This document shows, in pieces, positions 45,081 to 56,117 of a stretch of DNA of 64,000 nucleotides (positions are counted from its first letter, which is position 1; every line of letters begins with the position of its first letter). Origin of the DNA: Costus lasius. Its lineage: Eukaryota > Streptophyta > Magnoliopsida > Zingiberales > Costaceae. A program made the translations under genes and the position numbers. Below the pieces are notes generated by a model. The model worked only from the letters and a program-made list of their open reading frames with translations. It was not told where the DNA came from and made no database searches. Location: assembly GCA_027563935.2 (NCBI GenBank), contig CM050450.1:9221957-9285956 (forward strand), given 5' to 3'.

Positions 45081-45347
45081 CAGTTACTCGTCGGTTCTTT
45101 TCCATCAAAGTTTCCTGCAAGGGTGATCATCCCTCTTCGACGATTTCTTGTAAGTTTTGAACCTTTGATTTCTTGACTGATATCTGAATCTCCGCATCTC
45201 TTCTTTATCCAAACAGTTAATTCGAAAACCCTAGTTAGGTTTCTTTGTATTTTGTGAATTTATTGTGTTGCTAAATTGATAGTGTTGGGTACTTACCATA
45301 ATACCTATCGCATGTATTTTGTTAGATATATTCATTTATACATTGAA

Positions 45348-47780
45348 ATGGATAAGGGAGAGTCTTCTCAGAAGAAGGGAATTAAGATTAGTGATATGTT
45401 TGAATGGCCAACCTCGAATGATGATCAAACAGATAATGAACAAAGTGATTTTGAGACGAGAAGTGTGAAACTGGTAAGTGAATACAATCTGCCATATTTG
45501 AATTGCTATAATAATATTTTTTAGGCAACACATGCCAAAGACCTATGCCTATAATAGTTGTATGTACTTTCTCAGGAAGTAGATGATGAAACAATAGCAA
45601 CTCTAAAAGGTGAGGATATAGAGACATGTACACCAACTGAATCCTCATTTATAGTTCCGAGTATTGGTATGACTTTTAGTGGGGAAGATCAAGCTTACAA
45701 CTTTTATAATGAGTATGCTAAAAGAATGGGATTTAGTATTAAAAAGTTTCATTTAGAACGTAGAAAGGATGGTAGTCTCAAATATCGGAAATTTGCTTGT
45801 AGCAAGGAAGGAACAAAGCAAATACGAAAAGATCGAGTTCCTAAGAAATCACTACCTGATACCCGAACGAATTGCATGGCTAGAATTGAATTTAAGATTG
45901 ATAGGAATGATGTTTGGACATTAAAGAAATTTGAACTGAATCATAATCATCCTATGACAAGTCCTAATAAGACCCATATGCTCAGATCACATAGGAGAAT
46001 TTTACCTTACCAGCGTTCTCTTATAGACTAGATAACAGATTCTGGTATCAAGGCTCATCACGTATATAACTATTTTCAATCAGGTGGAGCTAATAGTGAT
46101 ATTGGTTTTATCGGAGATGATAGTACCAATTACATCCAAAGATGTAGACGCAAAAAATTGGATGGTAAGGAAACTCGTGGTATTCTTAGATTCTTGAAGG
46201 ATAGGCGGGCCAAAGATCCTTCATTTTTTTCTGCTATGGAAACTGCAGATTCAGGCGAGATAACTCATTTCTTTTGGTGTGATGGTAGATCTATTATAGA
46301 TTTTTTATATTTTGGGGATGTAGTTTGTTTTGATACTACATTTCAAATCAATGAATATGATATGTCTTTTGCGCCAATCGTTGGATTAAACCACCACAAA
46401 CAGACTATTATATTTGGTGCTGCATTATTATACGATGAGACGGCTGATTCATTTATTTGGCTATTTGAGACCTTTTTGCAAGCTATGTGTGGCTGACATC
46501 CGGTAACTATTTTTACTGATCAGTCAGCTGCAATAGCCAAAGCAATACATATTGTTTTTCCAAATACAGCTCACCGACTTTGTTTGTGGCATATATTTCA
46601 AAATGCAGCGATACATTTATCACATGTGATTCACAGTACCTCTGCATTTATGAAAGATTTTAAACAGTGTATATATGAGAGGTGTAGTGTTGACACTTTT
46701 GAAAAATTATGGGAGGCTCTTTTGAGTAAGTACCATCTTGTTGATCACCCTTGGATGATAAATTTTTATAAAATTCGCACTAAATGGGCTGCATGTTTTC
46801 GAGTAGACACATTTTCAGCTGATATGACCACCACCCAACGAAGTGAAAATATGAACTGTCACTTTTAAAAAAAATTTAGGAAAAAGTTGGGTTTATTTGA
46901 ATTCTTAGAACAATATGATAAAGCACTGAGTTTCTTCATGGAGAAAGAGATAAAGGCTGATTTTAAGTCTCGGAATAGAACACCAAGTGGTGGCTATGGT
47001 AATATGTGTAAACAAGCAGCAGAACTGTATACTGAAGTAATTTATGAGGAGTTTTTGGGGCAGTGTTCGATTCATGTTGATACCCATATGCAGTTCATGA
47101 GTTCTGATGAGAGGGAGATCACATATAAGATGACTTCACCTAACCATGGTAGATGTGAATTTGTCAACTTCAGCCTTAGCCCGATTCAGGTTCAGTGTAC
47201 ATGCAAAATGTTTGAAGTCAAAGGTATCATTTGTGTGCATGCTATAAAGGTGCTTGCTGCCAATAATGTGACATACATACCAGAACAATATATATTAAAA
47301 AGGTGGACAAAGTATGCAAGAGAAGGTGATGGGGTCATTGCCTGTCCATCGATGATTGATGTGTTAGGGAAAGAAAGTTTGAGCTCTATATATAGTCGAG
47401 TGTGTCAAAAGCAATATTGTATATCAACAATGAGTTTGCATTATAGGACAACACTTGATTATATTGAGCTCCAAACTAAGCAACTAAGCATAGATGTAGA
47501 TAAGATATTACGCAAAGAGGCCGGGCCTACTGAACATTTGGTTACTGAAGCCACCGATGAACATTTGGTTGGTGATGATATTGAAGGGTCAAGTGATGGT
47601 CTTGTTATTAAGCCACCTGTGTCTAAGAAAGGTCCAAAGGAAAAACGTAAGAAGGGGCCGCTTGAACGAAGGCATAAGAAGCCACCGGTTACCAAATCGG
47701 GACGCAGCAGCACTCCAGTGTATACTAGCACTCCAATGTACACCTACCCAGTGGCCCAAGTTTGCTTAAGTAGATTATAG
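45348..47780 (+). pseudogene. FAR1/FHY3-like MULE transposase, three in-frame stops
   Basis: Exons 45348-45473 (donor CTG|GTAAGT) and 45576-47780 (acceptor TCAG|GAA), phase 0. Domains in order: FAR1 zinc-chelating DNA-binding part (about 45660-45960, 'GMTFSGEDQAYNFYNEYA', 'CMARIEFK', 'ELNHNHPM'); MULE DDE domain (46310-46860, 'CFDTTFQINEYDMSFAPIVG', 'FTDQSAAIAKAI', 'LCLWHI'); SWIM zinc finger (about 47196-47245, 'CTCKMFEVKGIICVHA'); basic C-terminus. Stops at 46029-46031 (TAG), 46494-46496 (TGA) and 46866-46868 (TAA) all lie in one continuous frame, with no frameshift. The first two fit C-to-T changes of CAG and CGA. Recently dead. Confidence 0.9.
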
Positions 47781-48179
47781 ATTTTGACTAACGTACTAGT
47801 TACATTATTGAATATGCTAATGTATTGTGAAATGTAATTGTATTGTCAAATTATTAATACATATTTCTTATGATAACAGGTACCAATTTTCCAACCTCCG
47901 ATTCAAGCATGACCATTCATGTCATATACGCAATTGATGATGGGTGCTTCTGCGCCGCACTACGTAACAAATAATTATGTTGCTACTTTAGTTATTGTAG
48001 CATTTTCTTATTAACATTCTTTTAATCCCAGTCTCAATGTATGTGCAGTTTGTTGATGAAGCATCAAAGATTCAAGGCACAAATCTTTCATCTCAAGAGG
48101 GGAATAATTATTCGATCCGATCCGATAAGAAATAATTTGATGAAGCATCACAGTTTGTTGTTGAAGCATGACGCCTGTA
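47781..48179. other. Interval between the two convergent MULE genes
   Basis: About 400 bases holding the presumed 3' ends of both genes. No further gene. A possible extra 3' exon of the transposase after an AG at about 47880 encodes only a few residues. Confidence 0.5.
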
Positions 48180-49743
48180 TCATGTCTTGTGGGATTCTTG
48201 TATTAAGAGGACAAAGAAAGAACAAAATGATTGTAATGACATACTCAACTCACGTGTGCCAGTTACCTCTACTGTTTTCGCTTTTTTCTTTTCTTGGCTA
48301 TATGGGGATACCACTGCCCAAGAGCCCGTTCTAACTCTTTTCGCTCGGCCTTTTTTCTTCTCACTGGGTTCTTCAGGGCTTCTATCTTCTACAGGATCTT
48401 TAGTTCCCATACCTTTCGTATCCAACTCCGGGTTTTCTTCTAGTATTGAAGGCAGCTTTTTTACTTGTTCTTTTAAAACCAAATTCTCTTCACGAGCTTC
48501 AACCAATTGTTGTTCTATCATAGCCATCTCAAAATCTCTCTTCTCAATTTCCTTTTTCAGCCTGCTAATTTCTGCATCAAGGCTTTCTGTTTCTTCATTG
48601 ATCTGCACCAATTATAGTGTGTGTAAAAAACCAATTGTAAATTACATAAAGAAAATTTATACTAACAGGAGCTAAGTGTAATGATGCCTCAGGTAAAATG
48701 TCTTCTATAGGGCATCCTTCCTCTGCCGCTCGTGCTTGATCATCTTCATCTTCAATAATGTTAAGAATAATCTATACATGTGTTGTGATTGTTAGTACCA
48801 AAAATTAACTAAAACACATTATAGTATAACTAAGTAATGCATCATACCATATCTTTCTCTATTTTCATACACTTCTTGAAATAGATATTACGTCGGGGTA
48901 CTTTAAGCCTTGCCCAACGGAACATCCGTGGGCCTTCACCAGCCAATTGACCATTGCCATGCAACAGGGTATGCTCATAAAACCAGACCTATATAACAAA
49001 TTTAATGAAATGACATTAATATTTTGTAGTTGTGGAAATTACCAATATGTGTAATAAATGATACTTACGCAAATCACAATCCCACAACCAGCAATCCCAG
49101 GTCTTTGCTTCTTCTTCATAGCAGCTGTCAACTCAGACTTCAGATAATAGTGTACTGCTTCAGCCCAATTATAGTCTCCTAATTTTGTAAGGTCCTCGAC
49201 ATAGGAGACAACACCGGCGTCTAGTGATAAACTCGTGTGGCTGAATAGAAAGCAGCAAAAGACTAGGAGGACACCCAACCTCCTAACTCTCTCCTCATCC
49301 AGCCTATCTGCTAGAGGAGAGCAAACTTGTTTCAACTTGTCTTCCAGCACATTTCTGTTTAGTGGATGCCCACTAAATTCACTCAAATAAAAGGCAGTAG
49401 TCGGCCGATCACTTGTAAATCGAACCAACACTCCCTCGTTTGGAAGACCAAGAATCATCGATACATCTCTCACAGAGAATGGAACAAAATGTCCATTAAT
49501 TAAAAACCCACATCTCTCAGCGTCCCATGTGGGTTGCAGGTATTCTATAGCTAACATGTCTAATTGAATAGAGGGGCCTCCCAACAAATGCCCAAATGTG
49601 GTATGCCGTAATTGCTGTAGAAGTAAACTACCCCCTTCTATCTCGCTTATGAACTTATGCAAATGACTGAGGGAGCATCGACTCAGCACTGGACGACGGT
49701 CCACATATTTCTTTTTTTTCCCTTTACTGCTTGGGCCAACCAT
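48180..49743 (-). CDS. MULE accessory gene: plant-mobile-domain-like protein with coiled coil
   Basis: Minus strand, four exons: 49743-49069, 48988-48848, 48771-48667 and 48602-48180. All junctions are GT-AG and phase 0 (donors GTAAGT, GTATGA, GTTAGT), giving 447 residues with no stop. N-terminus basic ('SSKGKKKKYVDRRP'). Residues 91-104 'VRDVSMILGLPNEG', the later 'DYNWAEAVHYYLKSEL' and the exon 2 'VWFYEHTLL' are typical of plant-mobile-domain/DUF1985-type proteins found in transposons and in silencing-related host proteins. Exon 4 starts with a coiled coil ('LDAEISRLKKEIEKRDFE') and ends with a Lys/Arg-rich, NLS-like segment. Possible role: a DNA- or chromatin-associated helper of the element. 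That is inference. The exon model is by eye. Confidence 0.72.
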
Positions 49744-50467
49744 TTTTAGACAATAACTGAAATAGGGGGTTGATTTAGTTTATTTCCTAAACCAGTATGA
49801 TATTCACAATCTCATAATGCAATAAGATGAATTAGAGCACATACATGTTGCTTATGATCGTCGGATGTTGAAGCAAAATCCCCTGTTCCGAGGTTGAAGT
49901 GATGGAAGTTGAAGCAAAATTTCGTCCGAGGTTCCAGTGATGCCGCAATTAGCTGTTCTCACTGCGAACGTCGGCGTCCACTCACGCAAGTGACTGAAAG
50001 GAAAAAAAACCAAGGTCAAGACAAAATGTTTTAAATGGCGACGATTTCTCCTCATGTTGCAGGAATCCAGAGCCTTCAAGAGTCGGCGTCGAGAGGAGAT
50101 TGACTCAGTTGAGCGGCGAGGTGGACAGAAACGTGGAAGCTGACCGGAGATTGGAGGCTACGAGTGTCGGCGGTCGGCGACGAAAGGATGCCAGAGACAG
50201 CTATTCTCACTGCGAACGTCGGCGTCCACTCACGCAAGTGACTAGAACAAAAAAAACCAAGGTCAAAGAGAAAATTTTTTGAACCCTAAAAAAGGGGCGA
50301 TGATTTCTCCTTGTGCTGCCTCAGTCCGGAGGCTTCAAGGGTCGGCGGCGAGAGGAGGATGATGCAGTTGAGCATGGAGGTGGACAACAACGTCAAAGCT
50401 GACCGGAGATCGGAGGCTTCAAGGGTCGGCGGTCGGCGGCAAAAGAAGTCGTCCGCAATCTCCAACG
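49744..50467 (-). promoter_or_regulatory. 5' region of the MULE accessory gene, with direct repeats
   Basis: Upstream of the ATG at 49743. A unit with 'ggtggacagaaacgtggaagctgaccggag' and 'tcaagggtcggcgg' recurs about three times between 50060 and 50455. 'ctgcgaacgtcggcgtccactcacgcaagtgac' occurs at about 49970 and 50213. Such repeats could be regulatory or transposase-binding. No separate gene. Confidence 0.5.
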
Positions 50468-50723
50468 GAAAAAAGTTTTCGTGTGAGTTGACCAGAAGCG
50501 TGAAATTGACCTTAAACCAGAGTTAGATATGAGTTAATACATCGTGAAGGTTGACCGCCGCATCATGAAATGGACTCTGTATTAATTTTCGCACGGCATC
50601 TTTGAGATTCGTGGCTGACTAATTAAGGTACCCAACTGCAGATGCGGCAGTTCGGTACCTTTCTGCCAAAATTTTTTCCACTGCAGATGTGGCAGTTGGG
50701 TACTTTTCTGCCAAAATTTTTTT
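50468..50723 (-). repeat. MULE right TIR with duplicated terminus
   Basis: Pairs with 44681-44891. The outermost 44 bases ('gcagatgtggcagttgggta' + 'cttttctgccaaaatttt') are a second, diverged copy of the terminal segment, so the element has two candidate right ends, at about 50680 and 50723. Confidence 0.8.
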
Positions 50724-50885
50724 GTGGGAAAGAGTGCAGCGGACGAAGCTATAGGGTTTGCTACTGCAGTCACCCTTTTCTATTTATAGTTTTAATAAAA
50801 ATATTACTTTTAAAACTTGACTATGTTGTTTTCCATTATTTACAAAAATGGTACACGTACGGACCTTTCTATTTTTTTTTGAAAA
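50724..50885 (-). repeat. Repeat R copy 4 (first 160 bases, inverted)
   Basis: Minus strand: starts near the poly-T at 50870, has the TATA box CTATAAATAG (about 50787-50778), the '(c)agtagcaaaccctatagcttcgtccgc' leader start, and is cut by the MULE end. It corresponds to R copy 2 beside LOR4. Confidence 0.55.
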
Positions 50886-51175
50886 AACAACATTAGCTTT
50901 CAATACTGCTATTCGCCCAAATAAATATAAATAAATAATAATTAAATATAAATATATCAAATAATTAATTAATTATATTTACATAAAATTGGTGATTAAT
51001 TGAATTAAAATTTTGATTAATCAAATTTTTTGATTCGAGAACGGTTCTTCTTCATTGATTGAACTGATAGATTTAATTTAGGACATGGTATTGAGTGAAT
51101 TATCAACACTCCTATAGCCATCGATAACATTGAACATATTAAATTCCAACGGAGTTAATTAATTTAAAAGATTAA

Positions 51176-51884
51176 TCAGCACTCTCCGTTTCCGGCCTTG
51201 TTGATCTCGTCTAGCACCATAATGAGCGCCGCGACGAAGGCGTAATCCACGTTCGGGGACACCGTCACGCCGAATGTATCAATCCCCTGCCACGTGTTCT
51301 TCATTGTGTATTGACAATTCATCTGCGATCACAATTTGATACAATTGTTAGATATAATAGCTATGCCGACCGAGTGAAATTTGAGTGATATTTGCAATTG
51401 CTCTCACTAGGGCGATGATGGAACTCGAATTGCCCAGGTAGATTGTCCAGGTTCTCTCGCAGTTGCTCCCCTTGATCTTGAAATCGCAGGCCTCCTCGTT
51501 GGGGTTGCCGGCCATGATCACGTCAAAATGCATCTTCAGCTGGAACGCCTTCGATTTCTTCACGGTGAAGACCAGATCCTTGGCGTCCGTGCTGTCGCCC
51601 CGGAAAACTTGCCACCGCGCGTGCATGCTGTACTTCTTCTCCTGCATGTTGAGGAGGGGAACGCCGGCAGCGTCGAGGAGGACGCAGTGGTCGCGGACGG
51701 TGAAGAAGACGCCCCGCGTCTCAAGCACCGCGTTGCCGTTGGCGTCGGTGACGATGAAGTTGCTGTTCGAGATGTTGCGCAACTTCCTGGTGATGGTGAG
51801 AGGGACGGCATACGGCGCGCAGAACTGACTCCCCACCACCACCACCGGGCTGATCAATTCCGACGCCGACGCTGACGCGGCCAT
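51176..51884 (-). CDS. LURP-one-related (LOR) protein, LOR5, class A, intact
   Basis: Minus strand, exons 51884-51408 and 51322-51176, 207 residues. Donor CTA|GTGAGA and acceptor GCAG|ATG, phase 0. Same domain order as LOR4, with substitutions such as 'SASELISP' for 'SAPGSIGP' near the N-terminus, 'MQEKKYSMHARW', 'MAGNPNEEACDFKIKG', and in exon 2 'MNCQYTMKNTWQGIDTFG'. The intron (85 bases) has no insertion. It is the inverted duplicate of LOR4. Gene, intron, promoter and 1 kb further upstream correspond. An upstream ATG at 51950 in frame lies in the leader. The MAAS start is favoured by agreement with LOR1, LOR3 and LOR4. Confidence 0.92.
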
Positions 51885-52350
51885 AGTATTGTTGAGATTC
51901 ACCTCGCGCGCGATCGATCCCTGTTGGATTGGGGAGTTTGTGAGTGGCAATTTCTTAATTCTCTCTGCGTACTTATTGTGCTTGCCAGCGGAAGCTGCAG
52001 GCGTAATCTATTTATAAGATCTTGCCAAGTAGCCGATTACAATACGAAATTCGTATTTGTTCGTGGATACTTCCACAATTGGGAAGGAAAAAAGTCTTAG
52101 TCACGGTGTCTAGAACATTGGGCAACAACAAAATGCCGCGAGTCCACACGTTGACTAGCGCGTTTCGGGTCAAAAGCAGCTTGGGAAGCCGGAAGGAAGT
52201 AACGACATGCGTTGACGAAATGGAGCGAATTTTAATTGATTGGGTCTGTGAAGTCCGGCGCATCAAGTTGCCTCTTGGTCTGCATGATTAGATTGGGTGA
52301 GGATGGAAAGGCTCACATTCGATCCAGTACCAAATAAACATGTGGGTGTG
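51885..52350 (-). promoter_or_regulatory. LOR5 promoter and leader
   Basis: Minus strand TATA box TTATAAATAGA (about 52018-52008), the clearest of the class A copies. W-box cores: TTGACT at 52151-52156 (plus strand) and GGTCAA at 52168-52173. The third site of LOR1/LOR4 reads TTGACG here (about 52211-52216). Confidence 0.6.
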
Positions 52351-53466
52351 ATTTTTATAAAAAGAAATTAAAAGGAAATACAGATCAAGTGCTTGGCTGC
52401 TCCAAGGCGCGTGATGATCGCAGATTGATTTTTTTAAAAAAATAAAAAACTAAAATATAATATTCACTAATGGTATCATTTTTTATTTTTTATTACCAAA
52501 TATTTTTTCGATACTTTTTGTGTACAATAATGTTATCATATAATTAATCCATTTATCTTTAGCATCTAACATAAATTGTCATAGTATAATTCAATCACTA
52601 CATTTTTTTGATTTCTATGTCATCTAATTAAATAAATGTAATTGACATCTATGAATATATGATTCAAATGAGCGCGATACATTTTTAGTCTCACGTGATT
52701 AAGAGGCCCAAAATACCGATACATATTATATAAGTGTAAAAAAATATATCTTGATAACTCATATTTTTATTTATAATTTATAGCATATGCGATTATACTC
52801 TTTATGGTCAAATAATTAATTGTAAGATTTGAGTTTATCAAGTATATAAGAATCTACAATACTCTCAACTATAAAAGTCATAAACATCATAACAATTCAT
52901 ATAACACTCTTACGGTTGATTAGTCCAATACATTATTCTCCAATATAAATTAATGTGTCAAGCGAAAAAATAATTTGAAATATAAATACACCCTTACACC
53001 ATCTATGGCCAGTAGCCTTTAGGGGTATGCACGAGTGAATTAATCGAACCATACATAAAAAAACCAAATCGAATCAGTAAGATTGGTTAAGAGAAATTTT
53101 AAACAGATCCTAAATCGATTCTACTAGTTAATCACCGGTCTATAGTTAATCAGTTTTCTTTTATAAAATTTTAAAATTTAAAATTATAAAATTTAAAAAA
53201 ATTACAAAACCTTTCCTATGTAATTAATTAATTAGTTAACATTTTATTTTATATAAAGTTATTGTTTTATTATTATTTTATAAATTGATTCTTATATAAA
53301 CATGTTAATTTATAAATTGATTCGTATATAAGCATGTTATTTTACAAATTGATTCTTATATAAAACATTTGTGTTAACGTGAATTAAATTGATTCTAATT
53401 AAATGGTAGTGGCACCTAAATTCATCTATAAAAAGAAGCAGCAAGTGAATGACGAAGATAACACAC
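52351..53466. other. Inverted copy of the LOR4 far-upstream block
   Basis: Noncoding. Matches 22.9-24.0 kb in reverse orientation. The stretch 52780-53000 has extra or diverged sequence not obvious in the left arm. Provides the empty site for the MITE at 23318-23686. Confidence 0.55.
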
Positions 53467-53890
53467 CAGCAAAGCTTTGCGAGCAGGAATCGGCGGCCCC
53501 TTTCCCGGCTTCACCAGAATGACAGTGTGGATTCCTTCCCTCATCGCCGCCAATGCTTCCAACAAACTCATGTTCTCCTCCAAATTCTTCTCCCTCTCTT
53601 TCATCCTCTTCAATCCGTCGCGTATGGTCTGCACTCGCGCACGCAATTCATAGCTCAAATGGGGAGGAGGAAACAGCAAATGGATCGATCAAGATTCAAG
53701 AACATGCCTTGGCGTTCATATTCGTGGACTTGAGAGTCATGAGAGCCTGCACCGCCGTCAACTGCTTCATTTAGAAAGGCCATTATGGCTTTGACTCCCT
53801 CGTAGCAGCTGGCGAAGATGCTCCTCGAATAACCAAACTATAATCTGAGGAGGTGCAGACGAAGAAGCAACCCATTTTGTGATTCGAATT
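53467..53890 (-). pseudogene. BTB2', inverted BTB2 copy, exons 1 and 2 only
   Basis: Minus strand. Promoter and leader match BTB2 closely. Exon 1 (from about 53877, 'MGCFFVC') is frameshifted before the second Cys pair and soon meets a stop. Its donor is AAG|GCATGT, again GC. Exon 2 (53628-53467) is clean with an intact GTGCAG acceptor: 'LKRMKEREKNLEENMSLLE', 'VILVKPGKGPPIPARKALL', donor CTG|GTGTGT. Exon 3 is absent because LOR5 upstream DNA follows directly. Confidence 0.75.
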
Positions 53891-54363
53891 GCTCTATGGA
53901 AACAGAGAATTACGTAGCTATTTATAGGGAAGATTATAACTCTTGATCTTCCTCCTTAATTACAAATGTCACTTAAAAAGTTAATTCTGCTCTTTATTCA
54001 AAGCATCATTTTTTCGTCCGAAACTTTGCCTATTTTATGTAAAGGTAGGGTCTAGTTGTCAAATTTTGATTAATTGGTTTTATAGTTTTTTCAAATTTTC
54101 AAGTAATTAAATATGTTTAGTAATTACTTTTATGAAACCTGCTTAGCCACACAAACCCCCAAACACATATCGCCATAACTCAAACAAAAAATAATTTCTA
54201 ATACAAAGAGAAAACACTAAAAATATATATATGTACATTCTTAGGGGTTAAACTAGCTGATGCTACGTTCCATGCCAATCATTAAAACACAATACTGATA
54301 GCTTGCTTAGCCACAAAATTTTTCACGGATCATCATCAATTACCACCCATTGATTGTTTTTTC
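53891..54363 (-). other. Interval between BTB1' and BTB2'
   Basis: Corresponds to 20521-20800 (BTB1 3' flank plus BTB2 promoter) with about 170 extra bases near 53975-54145. TATA box of BTB2' (CTATAAATAG) at about 53931-53922 on the minus strand. Confidence 0.55.
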
Positions 54364-54766
54364 CTACAGCAAAGCTCGCGTGATGACGACGGACAGATCA
54401 ACATTCCTGCGCGCGAACTCCTCGTAGCCGGCGGAGGAGATCACCTCGCTTGCGTGGTCAACGATCAGGCTTATGATCTCCTCCTTCAGCTCATCGTCGG
54501 AGCAGATATGGGAGACCTCCAGCGCGTCGAGCGCATTCGAGGGTTGCAGCGCCTCCAAAATTCGATTGCGGCACTGCTTCCGGAGGAAGGGGATGTCGTA
54601 CTTGTCGGACGCAATGAGCAAAGCGTAGTACAAGGAGGAGTCGTTGTCGAGCGGCGCCGGCAAACTGCCGCTGTAGAGGAACTCGAGCAGGCACTTGAGC
54701 TCATCGTGAGAGAGCTCGGGAAAAGAGATGGAGTATTGGGCTGCGGCTTTGCAGTCGCCTGAGATT
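54364..54766 (-). pseudogene. BTB1', inverted BTB1 copy, exon 3 only
   Basis: Minus strand. Open from the left junction to the stop at 54364: 'ISFPELSHDELKCLLEFLYS', 'ASDKYDIPFLRKQCRNRI', 'YEEFARRNVDLSVVITRALL', nearly identical to BTB1 exon 3. Exons 1 and 2 and the start of exon 3 are replaced at about 54767-54787 by the interior of repeat R, so a deletion joined R to this exon. It lacks the N-terminal part of the BTB fold. Confidence 0.78.
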
Positions 54767-54787
54767 ACAGAACCAATTGCATCCACA

Positions 54788-56015
54788 CATGAATCGTTGG
54801 CACATAGAGCCTAGCCCTCTAGCTACAATCCACCATTACAAAGATCACAATGCCACAACATATACCATACAAGTACAGATCACTATACAAGACAATCATA
54901 GGCCCATAAGCACATAACAACTACTTACTATATTTATAACAAATGCTTAAACTAGTAATCCATTAAAATTACCCCCGGTACTATACTAAACTCAGCATTA
55001 TCTATACCATCAAAATGCAATGTGGAACTATTACGTAACTCATGAAACAAACAACCACAATCACATGTAATGAACGTCTACACAAGAGCACAATAATGTG
55101 GAAGCAAGATTAATAAAGAGGAGCAACAAGATATTATAGCATCTAAAATCTTACTTATCATGTATATTTTAATGCTAATTGCAAAAACAAGGAAATGGTT
55201 TATGCCTGTGTCTAGCCTTTAGTCCTCGAACCAACCTGACTAGCCTCAATCCAAGTATCACTTGTAACATCACATAACAAAAACACATATCACCTGTCTC
55301 TAACCTCCACACTTATTTATCATATTTCTAATTTCAACCCAATATACATGTACACGTATGTATATATACGCCTATTCACACTATTCCAAGTTAATTCAAT
55401 GATAATATATTGATTTTTCCTTTATTTACCAATCATTTATTTTAAAACTATTTATCGTACATTCACTTAAAATAATAAAATATGTTTTATCAATATACCA
55501 CCTGTATAAGCAGGTATATATACTGCCTATGCACATCACCCAACAATCATATAAAACCCTACCAATAGGAAGGAAATACAATGGGTAAATCGTCATTACC
55601 AAACGACACGCCGGAAAGGTCGCTGGCGGCAGCGAACGGCAACAACAATTGGGGAAAACTTGAGGAAATGATGCTGCTGGCCCGGAAACAGTGTCCGCTC
55701 GACAGGAACGTCGGAAGCCGGCGGCGATGCGGACAGGCTTCGACGAGAGAGAAAACGGCACCAGCGCGCGCTCACGCGTGAGGACGCCGAATCGTCGCTA
55801 CAACAAGTGTCGCCCTCCACCAATCGAAGAAACGTCGCGCGTGAAAGCGGACGTGTGTGGAAGAAGTCGGGGGATAGAGGTGTAGCGGACAAACCACTAG
55901 GGTTTGCTAGTGCGGTTTCCCTTTGTTATTTATAGTTTAAATGAAAATACTACTTTTACAATATAACCCTCCCGTTTTCATTATTTACAGAATAGTCCAC
56001 GCAGGGACCATACAC
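54788..56015 (-). repeat. Repeat R copy 5 (inverted, 3' truncated)
   Basis: Minus strand start TGTATGGTCCCTGCG at 56015, TATA box CTATAAATAAC near 55937-55927, GC-rich leader, AT-rich part up to 'gtagctagagggctaggctc'. Corresponds to R copy 1 beside LOR2. Confidence 0.5.
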
Positions 56016-56117
56016 AATTTTCATTAAAACCAATAGTAATAACACAATCGCATTTGGCGTAGCAACAATAGTAATAATATAACAAGTCAAACTTAACGTA
56101 AGATGAGATTACCAATG

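Larger units (their letters stand above)
44681..50723 (+). mobile_element. FAR1-type Mutator-like element (MULE), two genes
   Basis: Bounded by TIRs of about 210 bases (44681-44891 and 50468-50723). Contains a FAR1-type transposase gene (plus strand, three stops) and a convergent four-exon gene on the minus strand. No 9-bp target duplication: the left flank is repeat R in plus orientation near its 3' end, and the right flank is repeat R in minus orientation near its 5' end. The element therefore sits at a junction between inverted segments. Confidence 0.85.
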
